From Natronobiforma cellulositropha (GTDB taxonomy: Archaea > Halobacteriota > Halobacteria > Halobacteriales > Natrialbaceae): DNA of 47,933 nt. The notes under the pieces were generated by a model. It did not search any database. It saw only the letters and a program-made list of their open reading frames with translations, and was not told the DNA's origin. Positions 23,273 through 31,579 of this stretch are shown in pieces. Location of the stretch: contig NZ_JANZXN010000057.1 in assembly GCF_025629245.1 (NCBI RefSeq), forward strand, positions 1 to 47,933, given 5' to 3'. Position 1 is the stretch's first letter. Each line of letters starts with the position of its first letter. Both the position numbers and the translations under genes were made by a program.

Positions 23273-24343
23273 ATGGCACTCGAGCGTTACTTCGTCGACT
23301 TCACCGAACGCGACTGGGAACGTGAGTCCGTCAGCGGGACGGTCAGGATGGCGGTCGTGGGCGTCGGGGGGTTCGCGCGCGAACGCGCGCTGCCCGCGAT
23401 CGATGCCAGCGCCTATACCGACGCAACCGTCCTCGTCAGCGGCTCACCAGACTCGACTCGCGAGGTCGCAGACGAGTTCGGCGTCGAGCACGTCATCGGC
23501 TACGACGCGTTTCTCGACGGTGTGCTCACCGATACCTACGACGCGGTCTACGTCGCGACGCCGAACGCCTTCCACGGCCGCTACGCCACCGCAGCCGCCG
23601 ACTACGGCAAACACGTCATCTGTGAGAAACCGCTCGAGACCACACCAGCGCGCGCCCGGGAAGTCGTCGACGCCTGTGCGGAGGCGGGTGTGACGCTGAT
23701 GACGGCCTACCGCCTCCAGTGTGAGCCGACCGTCAGGCGGACCCGTGAACTCGTCCGTGACGGTGTTATCGGCGACGTCGTCCAGATTCACGGCGGCTTC
23801 TCGAACCCACTGCTCGCGAACACGACGCCCGACACTTGGCGTCTCGACGCCGATCTCGCCGGTGGCGGTGCGCTCGTCGACCTGGGCGTCTATCCACTGA
23901 ACACCGTCCGGTTCGTCCTCGACACCGACCCGGTCTCCGTCTACGCGTCGACCACCTCGACCGACGACGCCTTCGCTGCCGTCGACCAGCACGTCGCGTT
24001 CCAACTCGAGTTTCCTGGCGGTGCGACGGCCTCGTGTACGGCGAGTTTCGACGCCCACGCCAACAGTCAGCTCCAGCTCATCGGCACCGAGGGATCGGTC
24101 TGGATCGCCTCACCGTTCGGCGGCGTCGTTCCCCACGAAATCGTCGTCGAGAGCGGTGATATGTGCATGGAGTACACCGGCAGGCCGACCGACGAAGTCA
24201 GAGAGGAGTTCGCTTACTTCGGCTACTGCGTCCTGACGGAGACGACACCCGAACCCGATGGCCACGACGGTCTCACCGATGCCGCCATCATCGACGCCGC
24301 CTACGACGCCGCCGGTTCGGACCGACGCGTCGAACTCGTGTGA
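23273..24343 (+). CDS. gfo6: Gfo/Idh/MocA-family sugar dehydrogenase, D-xylose 1-dehydrogenase-like
   Basis: A protein of 356 residues. The N-terminus (ERYFVDFTERDWE) precedes a Rossmann motif MAVVGVGGFARERALPAI (about 26-43). YVATPNAFHG, the catalytic HVICEKPLET (EKP, about 120-123) and AYRLQCEPTVRRTRELV follow. The substrate domain has DLAGGGALVDLGVYPLNT. The order and the haloarchaeal N-terminus match the NADP-dependent D-xylose dehydrogenase group (Gfo6/XacA), which oxidises xylose to xylonolactone. Close relatives act on glucose or other sugars, so the exact substrate is open. It lies opposite nadA and converges across a 0.6-kb gap with the GH3 gene. The upstream palindrome suggests dedicated sugar-responsive control. 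Confidence 0.8.
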   Translation: MALERYFVDFTERDWERESVSGTVRMAVVGVGGFARERALPAIDASAYTDATVLVSGSPDSTREVADEFGVEHVIGYDAFLDGVLTDTYDAVYVATPNAFHGRYATAAADYGKHVICEKPLETTPARAREVVDACAEAGVTLMTAYRLQCEPTVRRTRELVRDGVIGDVVQIHGGFSNPLLANTTPDTWRLDADLAGGGALVDLGVYPLNTVRFVLDTDPVSVYASTTSTDDAFAAVDQHVAFQLEFPGGATASCTASFDAHANSQLQLIGTEGSVWIASPFGGVVPHEIVVESGDMCMEYTGRPTDEVREEFAYFGYCVLTETTPEPDGHDGLTDAAIIDAAYDAAGSDRRVELV

Positions 24344-24945
24344 CGTGCCAGCACACAGCCCCGTCTCGAGTACTGATCACCAACCTATCACCTCACCGTA
24401 CCTCTCCGACGAGCACACACCACTACTGGAGGGTGTGTACGTCCGTGCTGTTCCGGACCACTGTCCGGACCGGCTACAATATGTGGTATCAGGAACCGAT
24501 ACTCGACATCCATGTGTGTTTTTGGCTGCTTTCCTCGAAAGCCCTCGTTTCGATCAGCTGCTCTGCCATCCGCCCCTCCGCTCTAGTCTGAACAGGTGAA
24601 TATATGTGAGAATTATGTCTTCGGATGCGAGTACCCGTTTCTGACGTTTTACGCGTTCTCCGTCACGAAAAGTACTGATATTCTCCCGGACGACAGTTAC
24701 AATCGTACGTTTGTAATACGTGTGGTGGGCATTCACCAACGGCGATTGCTGTTTGTAAATGATTATAGATATGTATTATTTTCTATTACTGTCCCGGTGG
24801 CCGCGTCGCTGTCTTTCGGTTACGCTCTATATTTCCATTCACCTCTTCGTGATACATAATCAGTGTGTAACAATTGTTCACTCCAGCGGGAGACGCAGAC
24901 TCGAACCCACCGCGAAAACCGACTCCGTCGGTCTATTCGCGCCTC
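24344..24945. other. gene-free, AT-rich segment between convergent genes
   Basis: This 602-bp gap lies between the stops of the sugar dehydrogenase and the GH3 gene. From about 24590 to 24870 it is markedly AT-rich for this genome. Frames there (for example 24554-24739 minus, 61 aa) have no conserved look. A perfect hairpin TCCGGAC-cact-GTCCGGA lies at 24452-24469, about 110 nt after the dehydrogenase stop, and a short T-run follows near 24512. No IS termini were recognised. Confidence 0.45.
24452..24469 (+). terminator. possible hairpin terminator after the sugar dehydrogenase
   Basis: A 7-bp perfect stem (TCCGGAC 24452-24458, GTCCGGA 24463-24469) with a cact loop. A gtgtttttgg T-run lies about 40 nt further on. 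Archaeal termination relies mainly on T-runs, so the assignment is tentative; the hairpin may simply protect the mRNA end. Confidence 0.3.
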
Positions 24946-27159
24946 TCAGTCACGGACGTCGAACGTGACGGACTCGTCTTCACACGTGAGTTCGAACGAC
25001 CCCGGTTCGACGGTCTTTCGCCCGTCCGAGTCGGTCACACCGAGTGCCGCGTTCGGAATCTCGACTGTCGCCGTCGTCGTCTCTCCTGGCTCGAGGCTGA
25101 CCTTCGTGAAGGCGACGTGTTCTCTGACGGGGCGAACCCGTGAACTCACTTCGTCGGTCAGGAAGAAGTCGAGCGCCCAGTCTCCTGCCCGCTCGCCGGC
25201 GTTCTCGACCGTAACCGTCGCCTCGAGTGACTGCGCGGGTCCGATGATCTCCGCCGAGACCGTCAGGTCACGGCACTCGAACTCGGTGTAGCTCTCGCCG
25301 TGACCGAAGGCGAACAGCGGGTCGTAGCTGTTCGGGTGCTCGTCGTCACCGATCGGCGTCGGGTGAGCGAAGTAGTTGAACCGTTGCGGTAAGTCGCCCT
25401 CAGAGCGCGGTACGCTGATCGGGAGCTTTCCGGACGGGTTGTACTCCCCGAACAAGACGTCTGCGATCGCCTCGCCGCCCTCGCTCCCCGGATAGTACGA
25501 GAAGAGAATCGACGGGACGTTCTCTGCGGCCCACTCGACCGCGAGCGGCCGGCCACCGATGACGACCAACACGACGGGCGTTCCGGTCTCGTGGACGGTC
25601 TCGAGCAGCTCCTGTTGCGCGTCCGAGAGCGTCAACTGCGAGCGCGTCGGGAACTCGCCGGTCTCGCCGACGAGCTGTTTCGGGCCGAACTCGTGGTAGT
25701 ACCAGTTCTCACCGACGACGACGACCGCGGCGTCGGAGACCTCCGCAGCCTCTTCGACCGCCTCGAGGTCGAGTGTCTCGGTCATCGTCGCTCCCTCTTC
25801 GTAGTGGACGGTCGTCTCCTCGCCGACGGCAGCTTCGATACCGTCGAGCACCGTCGACCCCGCCCCGTCTTCGGGGTGCTGGACGCTCCAGCCACCGAAC
25901 TGGTGGCGCATGGAGTCGGCGTTCGGTCCCGTCACGAGAATCGATCCGAGGTCGGACTCGAGCGGCAGCAGGTCGTCTTCGTTCTGTAACAGCGTCTGTG
26001 ACTCGCGCGCGCTCTGGAGTGCCGCTTCACGGTGGGCCGGTGCGCCGACGACGTCGACGACTTCCTCGACGTCGACGAACGGATCCTCGAAGAGTCCGAG
26101 TCGCTCTTTCACCTCGAGAATGCGTGTCACTGCTTCGTCGACGCGTTCCTCCGAGATCTCGCCGTCTTCGACGAGCGAACGGAAGTGCTCGGCGTACTCC
26201 TCGCGACCGATCGAGACCTGGTCCAGTCCGGCGGTGATCGCCCGCTTGGCCGAGTCGCGCTGGTCGACCGTCACCCGGTGGTCCTCGTGGAGGTGGTCGA
26301 TGCCACCCCAGTCGGAGAGCACCGCTCCCTCGAAGCCGAGACGCTCGCGGAGTAACTCCGTGAGATACCGGTGTGAGCCGTGTGCTGGCTCGCCGTCGAT
26401 CGAGTTGTAACACGGCATCACGATCGAGGCTCCCGCGTCGATCGCCTCGACGAACGGCGGGAGGAAGAGCTGGTGGATCGTACTCGAGGAACGGTCGACG
26501 GCTGCCGCGTCCTCGCCCGCCTCTGGCTCGCCGTAGGCGGGGAAGTGCTTCGCCGTCGCGGCGACGGGGGGACTGTCTGCCCCCGACTCGAGACCGCGGA
26601 TCGCGGCGGCGGCGAACTGTCCACACAGCAGCGGGCTCTCGCCATAGGTCTCGAACGTCCGTCCCCAGCGCGGGTCCCTGGCGACGTCACAGGTCGGGCC
26701 GTAGTTGAGGTTCGCGCCGGTCGCTCGCATCTCGGTGGCCGTGATCTCGCCCCCGGTTTCGGCGTACGATGCGTTTCTCGTCGCCGCCATTCCGAGACCG
26801 TGGGGAAACACCGCCGCCCCGTGGACGTAGGCGTGGCCGTGGACCGCGTCGACCGGCAACAACAGCGGAATGCCGTGTCGCGTCTCCTCGAGCGCCGTCC
26901 GCTGGAGCTCGTTCGAAATTTCGGTGACCTTCTTCGCATCGTGATACTTCGAGACGCCGATTCCGAACGCCGCGATCGTTCCCACGTGCGTGTCGACGAC
27001 GAGTTCCTTTGCGTCTTCGACGCTGATGTCGTGGCCGCCCATAGAACCGATATACGCACCGACGAGTTGCCCGACTTTCTCCTCGAGCGTGAGGTCTGCA
27101 ACGAGACTCGCCACTCGAGTCTCAGAAGTCCCCTCCTCGTGACTTTTTTGCACAGTCAT
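24946..27159 (-). CDS. glycoside hydrolase family 3 beta-glycosidase
   Basis: A protein of 737 residues from the ATG at 27159. It has the N-terminal TIM-barrel GH3 domain, with VDAVHGHAYVHGAAVFPHGL (about 103-121), the KHF motif in ATAKHFPAYGEP (about 204-206) and the nucleophile D283 in GAVLSDWGGIDHLH. The second alpha/beta domain has ILVTGPNADSMRHQFGGWS and the C-terminal fibronectin-III-like domain has VTVENAGERAGDW. No signal peptide is seen, so it works inside the cell. GH3 enzymes remove beta-linked glucose, xylose or GlcNAc from chain ends; this layout fits beta-glucosidase or beta-xylosidase. It follows the ABC importer genes on the same strand but has its own TATA element. Confidence 0.9.
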   Translation of the reverse strand: MTVQKSHEEGTSETRVASLVADLTLEEKVGQLVGAYIGSMGGHDISVEDAKELVVDTHVGTIAAFGIGVSKYHDAKKVTEISNELQRTALEETRHGIPLLLPVDAVHGHAYVHGAAVFPHGLGMAATRNASYAETGGEITATEMRATGANLNYGPTCDVARDPRWGRTFETYGESPLLCGQFAAAAIRGLESGADSPPVAATAKHFPAYGEPEAGEDAAAVDRSSSTIHQLFLPPFVEAIDAGASIVMPCYNSIDGEPAHGSHRYLTELLRERLGFEGAVLSDWGGIDHLHEDHRVTVDQRDSAKRAITAGLDQVSIGREEYAEHFRSLVEDGEISEERVDEAVTRILEVKERLGLFEDPFVDVEEVVDVVGAPAHREAALQSARESQTLLQNEDDLLPLESDLGSILVTGPNADSMRHQFGGWSVQHPEDGAGSTVLDGIEAAVGEETTVHYEEGATMTETLDLEAVEEAAEVSDAAVVVVGENWYYHEFGPKQLVGETGEFPTRSQLTLSDAQQELLETVHETGTPVVLVVIGGRPLAVEWAAENVPSILFSYYPGSEGGEAIADVLFGEYNPSGKLPISVPRSEGDLPQRFNYFAHPTPIGDDEHPNSYDPLFAFGHGESYTEFECRDLTVSAEIIGPAQSLEATVTVENAGERAGDWALDFFLTDEVSSRVRPVREHVAFTKVSLEPGETTTATVEIPNAALGVTDSDGRKTVEPGSFELTCEDESVTFDVRD

Positions 27160-27180
27160 CACACACCGTTTCGCCGGAGA

Positions 27181-27190
27181 GTACTTAAAA
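27181..27190 (-). promoter_or_regulatory. TATA element of the GH3 gene
   Basis: On the minus strand TTTTAAGTAC is centred about 26 nt before the ATG at 27159. This supports that start over an ATG 28 codons upstream whose reading would cross the promoter, and indicates the gene can be expressed apart from the ABC operon. Confidence 0.5.
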
Positions 27191-27205
27191 TTGGAGACTT
27201 CCGGT

Positions 27206-27257
27206 GGGACCGTTCGATCGATCGTGAACGTCGAATCGCTCACTGGGAGCGTTCGAT
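27206..27257. promoter_or_regulatory. two 13-bp direct repeats upstream of the GH3 TATA
   Basis: GGGACCGTTCGAT (27206-27218) and GGGAGCGTTCGAT (27245-27257) differ at one base and lie 39 bp apart, just upstream of the GH3 TATA element. In addition GGACCG (27207-27212) and CGGTCC (27259-27264) are inverted relative to each other. They are candidate sites for a sugar-responsive regulator. Confidence 0.4.
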
Positions 27258-27306
27258 ACGGTCCACACTCGAAGCGGGTGAAAAACGTAAAATTCGCTGA
27301 GACCGC

Positions 27307-28407
27307 TCAGTCGGACGTCGACGGCGCCGTGGCGGATGGCTCGTCTTCGTCGACGAGTTCTGGGCTGTTCCAGTACTCGTGGTCCGGTTCTTCGCGGAAA
27401 CACGAGACGGTGTGGCCCTCCTCGACCGTGACGGGCTCGGGCGAGTTGACCCGGCAGGCCTCTCTCGCTTCCGGACAGCGCGTGTGGAAGCGACAGCCCG
27501 ACGGTGGGTTCTTCGGGTCCGGGATGTCGATCTTTCGGACCGGCGGTTCGCCGCCGTCCTCGTCGATACGGAGGTTCGGCGTCGCCCAGCGAAGCACCTT
27601 CGTGTAGGGGTGTTTCGGGTTGTTGATGACCTCTTCTGCCGGACCGATCTCGACCAGTCGGCCGAGGTACATCACGCCGATGCGTCCGCCACCGTGGCTC
27701 GCGAAGTACCGCGCGTTCGAGAGGTCGTGGGAGACCGCGACGAACGAGGTGTTGAACTGGTCTTGCAACTCGAGCATGAGGTCCATCATCTCGACGCGCA
27801 GCGAGACGTCGAGTGCGGAGATCGCCTCGTCTGCGAGGATGACGTCGGGGTCCATCAACAGCGCACGCACGAGCGCGACGCGCTGTTTCTCGCCACCCGA
27901 CAGCTGGTGTGGGTAGCGGCCCGCGTAGTCGTCCGGTGGCGACATGCCGACGCGCTCGAGCAGTGAGAGGACCTGGGCACGTCGGTCACTGGCGGTCATC
28001 TCCTTGTGCCAGCGCCGCAGCGGTGCCTCGAGAATCTTCATCACACGCCGGTTCGGGTTGAGCGAACTGCCAGGGTCCTGGTGGATGATCTGGAGCGACC
28101 GTCGAATGTCTCCGTACGGAATCTCGACGTTCCCCGTCTTGTCTTTCGCGTCCCAGATGTCCTGGCCGCGGTACTTGACGCTGCCGCCGGTCGGGCGCTG
28201 GAGACCGATCGAGGTCTTTCCGAGCGTCGTCTTTCCACAGCCCGACTCGCCGACGAGACAGACCACGTCGTTCTCTTCGATGTCGAGTGAGACGCCGTCG
28301 ACTGCCTTGACGACCTCGGGGTCCTCGAAGAAGTCGAACATGCCCTTGCTCTGCTCGAAGTGGACTTCGACGTTCTCGAGTGAGATCAGTGGTTCGTCGT
28401 TGCTCAT
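27307..28407 (-). CDS. Opp/Dpp-type ABC importer ATPase (OppF/DppF-like)
   Basis: A protein of 366 residues. It energises import through the two permeases encoded upstream. Walker A is GESGCGKTT (53-61), the Q-loop region is LQIIHQDPGSSLNPNR, the ABC signature is LSGGEKQ (169-175) and Walker B is VILADEA (189-195). The C-terminal extension holds the oligopeptide/dipeptide-type Cys pattern CRFHTRCPEAREAC (about 312-325). In this family the substrate may be peptides or oligosaccharides. The neighbouring GH3 gene favours a sugar. Its ATG overlaps the stop of the companion ATPase (28404-28407), so the two are coupled. Confidence 0.92.
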   Translation of the reverse strand: MSNDEPLISLENVEVHFEQSKGMFDFFEDPEVVKAVDGVSLDIEENDVVCLVGESGCGKTTLGKTSIGLQRPTGGSVKYRGQDIWDAKDKTGNVEIPYGDIRRSLQIIHQDPGSSLNPNRRVMKILEAPLRRWHKEMTASDRRAQVLSLLERVGMSPPDDYAGRYPHQLSGGEKQRVALVRALLMDPDVILADEAISALDVSLRVEMMDLMLELQDQFNTSFVAVSHDLSNARYFASHGGGRIGVMYLGRLVEIGPAEEVINNPKHPYTKVLRWATPNLRIDEDGGEPPVRKIDIPDPKNPPSGCRFHTRCPEAREACRVNSPEPVTVEEGHTVSCFREEPDHEYWNSPELVDEDEPSATAPSTSD

Positions 28408-29477
28408 CGTTCGCCTCCCTGGTTGTCGATGTTGAATGGTATCGCGTCGGCCGCCTGGTCCCAGTGGAAACAGCCGACCTGGTGTTCGTCAGTGAACGTC
28501 GGGCGCCAGTCGGGGTCCTCGGCGACACACTCTTCGTCGGCGAGTGGACACCGTGGGTGGTACGAACAGCCGTCCGGCACGTTCACTGGGTCGGGTGCTG
28601 CACCCTCGATCGCTTTCATCTCCGACAGCGGTGCGTCGAGGTTCGGTGTGGAGTTCAACAGCGACCGCGTGTACGGATGTGCCGCATCACGAAGGATCTC
28701 CTCGGATGGGCCGATCTCGACGAGTTCGAACGCGTACATCACGGCGAGTCTGTCCGCCAGCTCCGCGATCAGCGGCAGGTCGTGTGTGATGAAGACGATC
28801 GATAGCTCGTACTTCTCTTTGAGCGTCTCTAACAGCGAGAGGATCGACCGCTGCATCAGCAAGTCGAGTGCGGCCGTCGGCTCGTCCATGACGAGGACGT
28901 TCGGCTCGAGCACGACCGAGAGCGCGATGAGCGCCCGCTGTTGCATCCCACCGCTGAGCTCGTGTGGGAACGACTCGAGAACGCGTTCGGGCTGGAGATA
29001 GAGGTCCGCGAGCAGTTCTCGCGCTCGCTCCATTCCCTCGCCGACGTCGTAGTCGTGGGCCTTCAGCGTCTCTTCGAAGTGGCCGCCGACTTTCATCGTC
29101 GGGTTGAACGAACTCATCGCTCCCTGGAAGACCATCGAGATCTCCTCCCAGCGAAGCTTCCTGAGTTCGTCCTTGCTCACGCTGAGCACGTCGATGGCGG
29201 TCTCGCTGTCGGGCCGATAGGTGATCGTCCCCTCGAGGATGCCCGGATCGACGACGGCGTCGAGCATCGCCGAGGCGAGCATCGACTTTCCGCTGCCGCT
29301 CTCGCCGACGACGCCGAGAATCTCGTTTCGCTCGATGTCGACCGAGACGTTATCGAGAACGCGCGAGACGCCACGATCCATCTCGAAGTAGACTTCGGCG
29401 TCTCTGATCTCGACGATCGGATCCGGCGTCGTGTACGACGCGGGCTTGCTTCTCTGTGTAGATTCTTGTGAGCTCAT
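28404..29477 (-). CDS. Opp/Dpp-type ABC importer ATPase (OppD/DppD-like)
   Basis: A protein of 357 residues, the first of two non-identical ATPases that form the heterodimeric engine of the importer. Walker A is GESGSGKS (58-65), the signature is LSGGMQQRA and Walker B is VLVMDEPTAALD. The C-terminal Cys-containing extension CSYHPRCPLADEEC is typical of the oligopeptide/dipeptide subfamily. The gene starts within the last codon region of the permease gene (both share base 29477) and ends overlapping the next ATPase, so it sits in a tight operon. It is intact. Confidence 0.92.
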   Translation of the reverse strand: MSSQESTQRSKPASYTTPDPIVEIRDAEVYFEMDRGVSRVLDNVSVDIERNEILGVVGESGSGKSMLASAMLDAVVDPGILEGTITYRPDSETAIDVLSVSKDELRKLRWEEISMVFQGAMSSFNPTMKVGGHFEETLKAHDYDVGEGMERARELLADLYLQPERVLESFPHELSGGMQQRALIALSVVLEPNVLVMDEPTAALDLLMQRSILSLLETLKEKYELSIVFITHDLPLIAELADRLAVMYAFELVEIGPSEEILRDAAHPYTRSLLNSTPNLDAPLSEMKAIEGAAPDPVNVPDGCSYHPRCPLADEECVAEDPDWRPTFTDEHQVGCFHWDQAADAIPFNIDNQGGER

Positions 29478-30556
29478 TATGTGATCGTACTCGTGACCTC
29501 CTCGTCTTTGTCTTCATTTTTCGTCTTCCCCGTTCCACGCTGCCTGACGCGTGGGTTGAACAGTCGGTCGGTACCCTGCGAGCACAGGATGAGTCCGAAC
29601 GACAGCCCAACGATCGCGAACATCGGCATCAGGAGCTGATAGGTGTAATCGGGGTTGAACAGCGCGCCTTGCTGGTAGGCGAACTGCATCGCGACACCCC
29701 AGTTGTCGGCGTAGGAGCCGTGGGCGAGAATACCGAGGAAGTACAACCCGACACCGTTGAAGATCACCTGTCGTGAGGACATCACGAAGTTCACCATGAT
29801 GTACGGCATCAGGTTCGGCAGGATGTCCTTCTGGATGATTCTCGGCGTCGAGATACCCATCGTTCGGGAGGCCTCGACGTAGGAGTGTTCACGGATCGTA
29901 AGCACCTGTGCGCGGATCGTTCGCGCAAGCCCTGCCCACCAGCCGATGACGAGCAGCGGGCCGACGACCCACGGGTTTCGTGGATCGATCATGACCGCTA
30001 ACACGATGACCAGCGGCAGACCGGGAATCGTCATGACGATGTCGGAGATCGTCGTCAGGATCGAATCGGTGAGCCCACCTTTGTATCCCGACACGGTCCC
30101 GACGATGGTCGCGACGACGACGACGTAGACGCCGCCTGCGAACGTCATCTTCAACATCGCTGGCGTCGCGTGGACGATCATCCCGAAGATGTCGTGGCCG
30201 AGTCCGTCAGTGCCCAGCGGATACGCGAGACTCTGGAACGGTCCCTGGTCGTTGTACTCGAAACCGCCGAACTGATTCGCACTGGGCGTCTCGACGATTG
30301 TCACGCTCGAGAGGAACGCGAAGTTCGAACTCGAAACCCAGGCGATCAGCCCCATGAGCACGTATCCGAGGATGAGCAGGATGCCGACTTTCATTCGCCA
30401 GTCGCGCCAGGCCTCCCGCGCCGGGAGGTAGAACGCTTCGTACGCGAACTCGCGGTACTGCTGTGACGTGGTGACCTCTTCGGTCGCCTCGAACGAGAAC
30501 AACTCGCTCGTGCCACCGTCGGTCGACTTCCCTGTCTCGTCGTTAGTAGGACTCAT
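29477..30556 (-). CDS. Opp/Dpp-type ABC importer permease (OppC/DppC-like)
   Basis: A protein of 359 residues from the ATG at 30556, which overlaps the end of the preceding permease gene (stop at 30543-30545). An N-terminal hydrophilic segment (about 1-60) leads to one span (VGILLILGYVLMGLIAWVSS), a large outer loop including YPLGTDGLGHDIFGMIVHAT, then five spans. GTDGLGHDIF is the C-permease landmark. The coupling EAA loop is EASRTMGISTPRIIQKDILPN. The C-terminal cytoplasmic tail is charged. It pairs with the B-type permease to form the membrane channel of the importer. Confidence 0.9.
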   Translation of the reverse strand: MSPTNDETGKSTDGGTSELFSFEATEEVTTSQQYREFAYEAFYLPAREAWRDWRMKVGILLILGYVLMGLIAWVSSSNFAFLSSVTIVETPSANQFGGFEYNDQGPFQSLAYPLGTDGLGHDIFGMIVHATPAMLKMTFAGGVYVVVVATIVGTVSGYKGGLTDSILTTISDIVMTIPGLPLVIVLAVMIDPRNPWVVGPLLVIGWWAGLARTIRAQVLTIREHSYVEASRTMGISTPRIIQKDILPNLMPYIMVNFVMSSRQVIFNGVGLYFLGILAHGSYADNWGVAMQFAYQQGALFNPDYTYQLLMPMFAIVGLSFGLILCSQGTDRLFNPRVRQRGTGKTKNEDKDEEVTSTIT

Positions 30557-31550
30557 CTTTCCCTCCTTCACTGACTCGTGGATCGATCTTACCGTAGGTC
30601 AGGTCGGCGATCAAGACGGAGATCACGACGCTGACCGTGATGACCAGGAACGTCCCCATCATTACTGGGTAGTCCCGCCGATCTATTGAATCGAACATGT
30701 AGAATCCGATCCCACGGTACGAGAAGATTTCCTCTAAGATGATCGATGCACCGAACATGAATCCGATGATGATGAGGAAACTCGTCCACATCGGCAAGAT
30801 CGCGTTCCGTCCTACGTATCGCAGTGCGATCCGCCGGTCGGAGAGTCCGCGCAGTCGTGCGACACGGATGTAATCCTGTCCGAGTACCTGGATACTGTTC
30901 CCCCGCATCCCGAGTGCGAACCCGCCCCAGGCCGTGATGATGAACGACGCAGCGGGCAAGGTGGCGTGGTAGAGCGCACTCGCCATGAACTCGAGTGAGA
31001 ACCCGGGGGTGACATCTCGTGCATACCGTCCGCTCAGTGGGAAGACCGACCACTCCAGCGCCAGTACGTAGATCAGCGCGATCGCCGCGATGTAGTACGG
31101 GACTGAACTGAGGAAGATGGCGACGACACTGGACCCGACGTCGAAGGTCGACCCCTCCTTGTACGCCATGAGTGCCCCCAGACCGATGCCGAGGATGAAC
31201 ATTCCGAGAATGCTGATCGACATCACGAACGCCGTCCAGGGCAGTGACTGGATGATGATCTCGGCGACCGAGTCGCTGTAGAAGGTAGACTCCCCGAGGT
31301 CCCCACGAGCGAGACCAGACATGTAGCTGATGTACGCTTCGGTCAGCGTTTCGTCCGGATCGATGCTGAGCCGTTGCTCGACCATCGCGTTGATCTCGCG
31401 CCTGCTCATGGCCGGATTCTGGGTGGCGATTTCCTGGACCATCCGCTCTACCGGTCCGCCAGGCATCGCCCGTATCATCGCGAAAGTCAGGGTAGCCACT
31501 GCCCACACGGTAAACAGGGCCATTCCGATTCGCTTTATGAACCAGTTCAT
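30543..31550 (-). CDS. Opp/Dpp-type ABC importer permease (OppB/DppB-like)
   Basis: A protein of 335 residues. The N-terminal span (IKRIGMALFTVWAVATLTFAMIR) is followed by the family phrase AMPGGPVERMV, an outer helical region with GLARGDLGESTFY, and five more spans. The EAA coupling loop is VARLRGLSDRRIALRYVGRN. The C-terminal half includes IILEEIFSYRGIGF, typical of the B-type subunit. It starts 29 nt after the binding-protein stop and overlaps the C-type permease by 14 nt. The order (binding protein, B, C, D, F) is the standard one. Confidence 0.92.
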   Translation of the reverse strand: MNWFIKRIGMALFTVWAVATLTFAMIRAMPGGPVERMVQEIATQNPAMSRREINAMVEQRLSIDPDETLTEAYISYMSGLARGDLGESTFYSDSVAEIIIQSLPWTAFVMSISILGMFILGIGLGALMAYKEGSTFDVGSSVVAIFLSSVPYYIAAIALIYVLALEWSVFPLSGRYARDVTPGFSLEFMASALYHATLPAASFIITAWGGFALGMRGNSIQVLGQDYIRVARLRGLSDRRIALRYVGRNAILPMWTSFLIIIGFMFGASIILEEIFSYRGIGFYMFDSIDRRDYPVMMGTFLVITVSVVISVLIADLTYGKIDPRVSEGGKDESY

Positions 31551-31579
31551 AAAATTTTCAAGTACTAGTTAGTCGAGTG

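Noticed and set aside
24554-24739. A 61-residue minus-strand frame in the AT-rich gap
   Set aside because: It is basic, unlike haloarchaeal proteins, has no TATA at the right distance, and has no recognisable domain.
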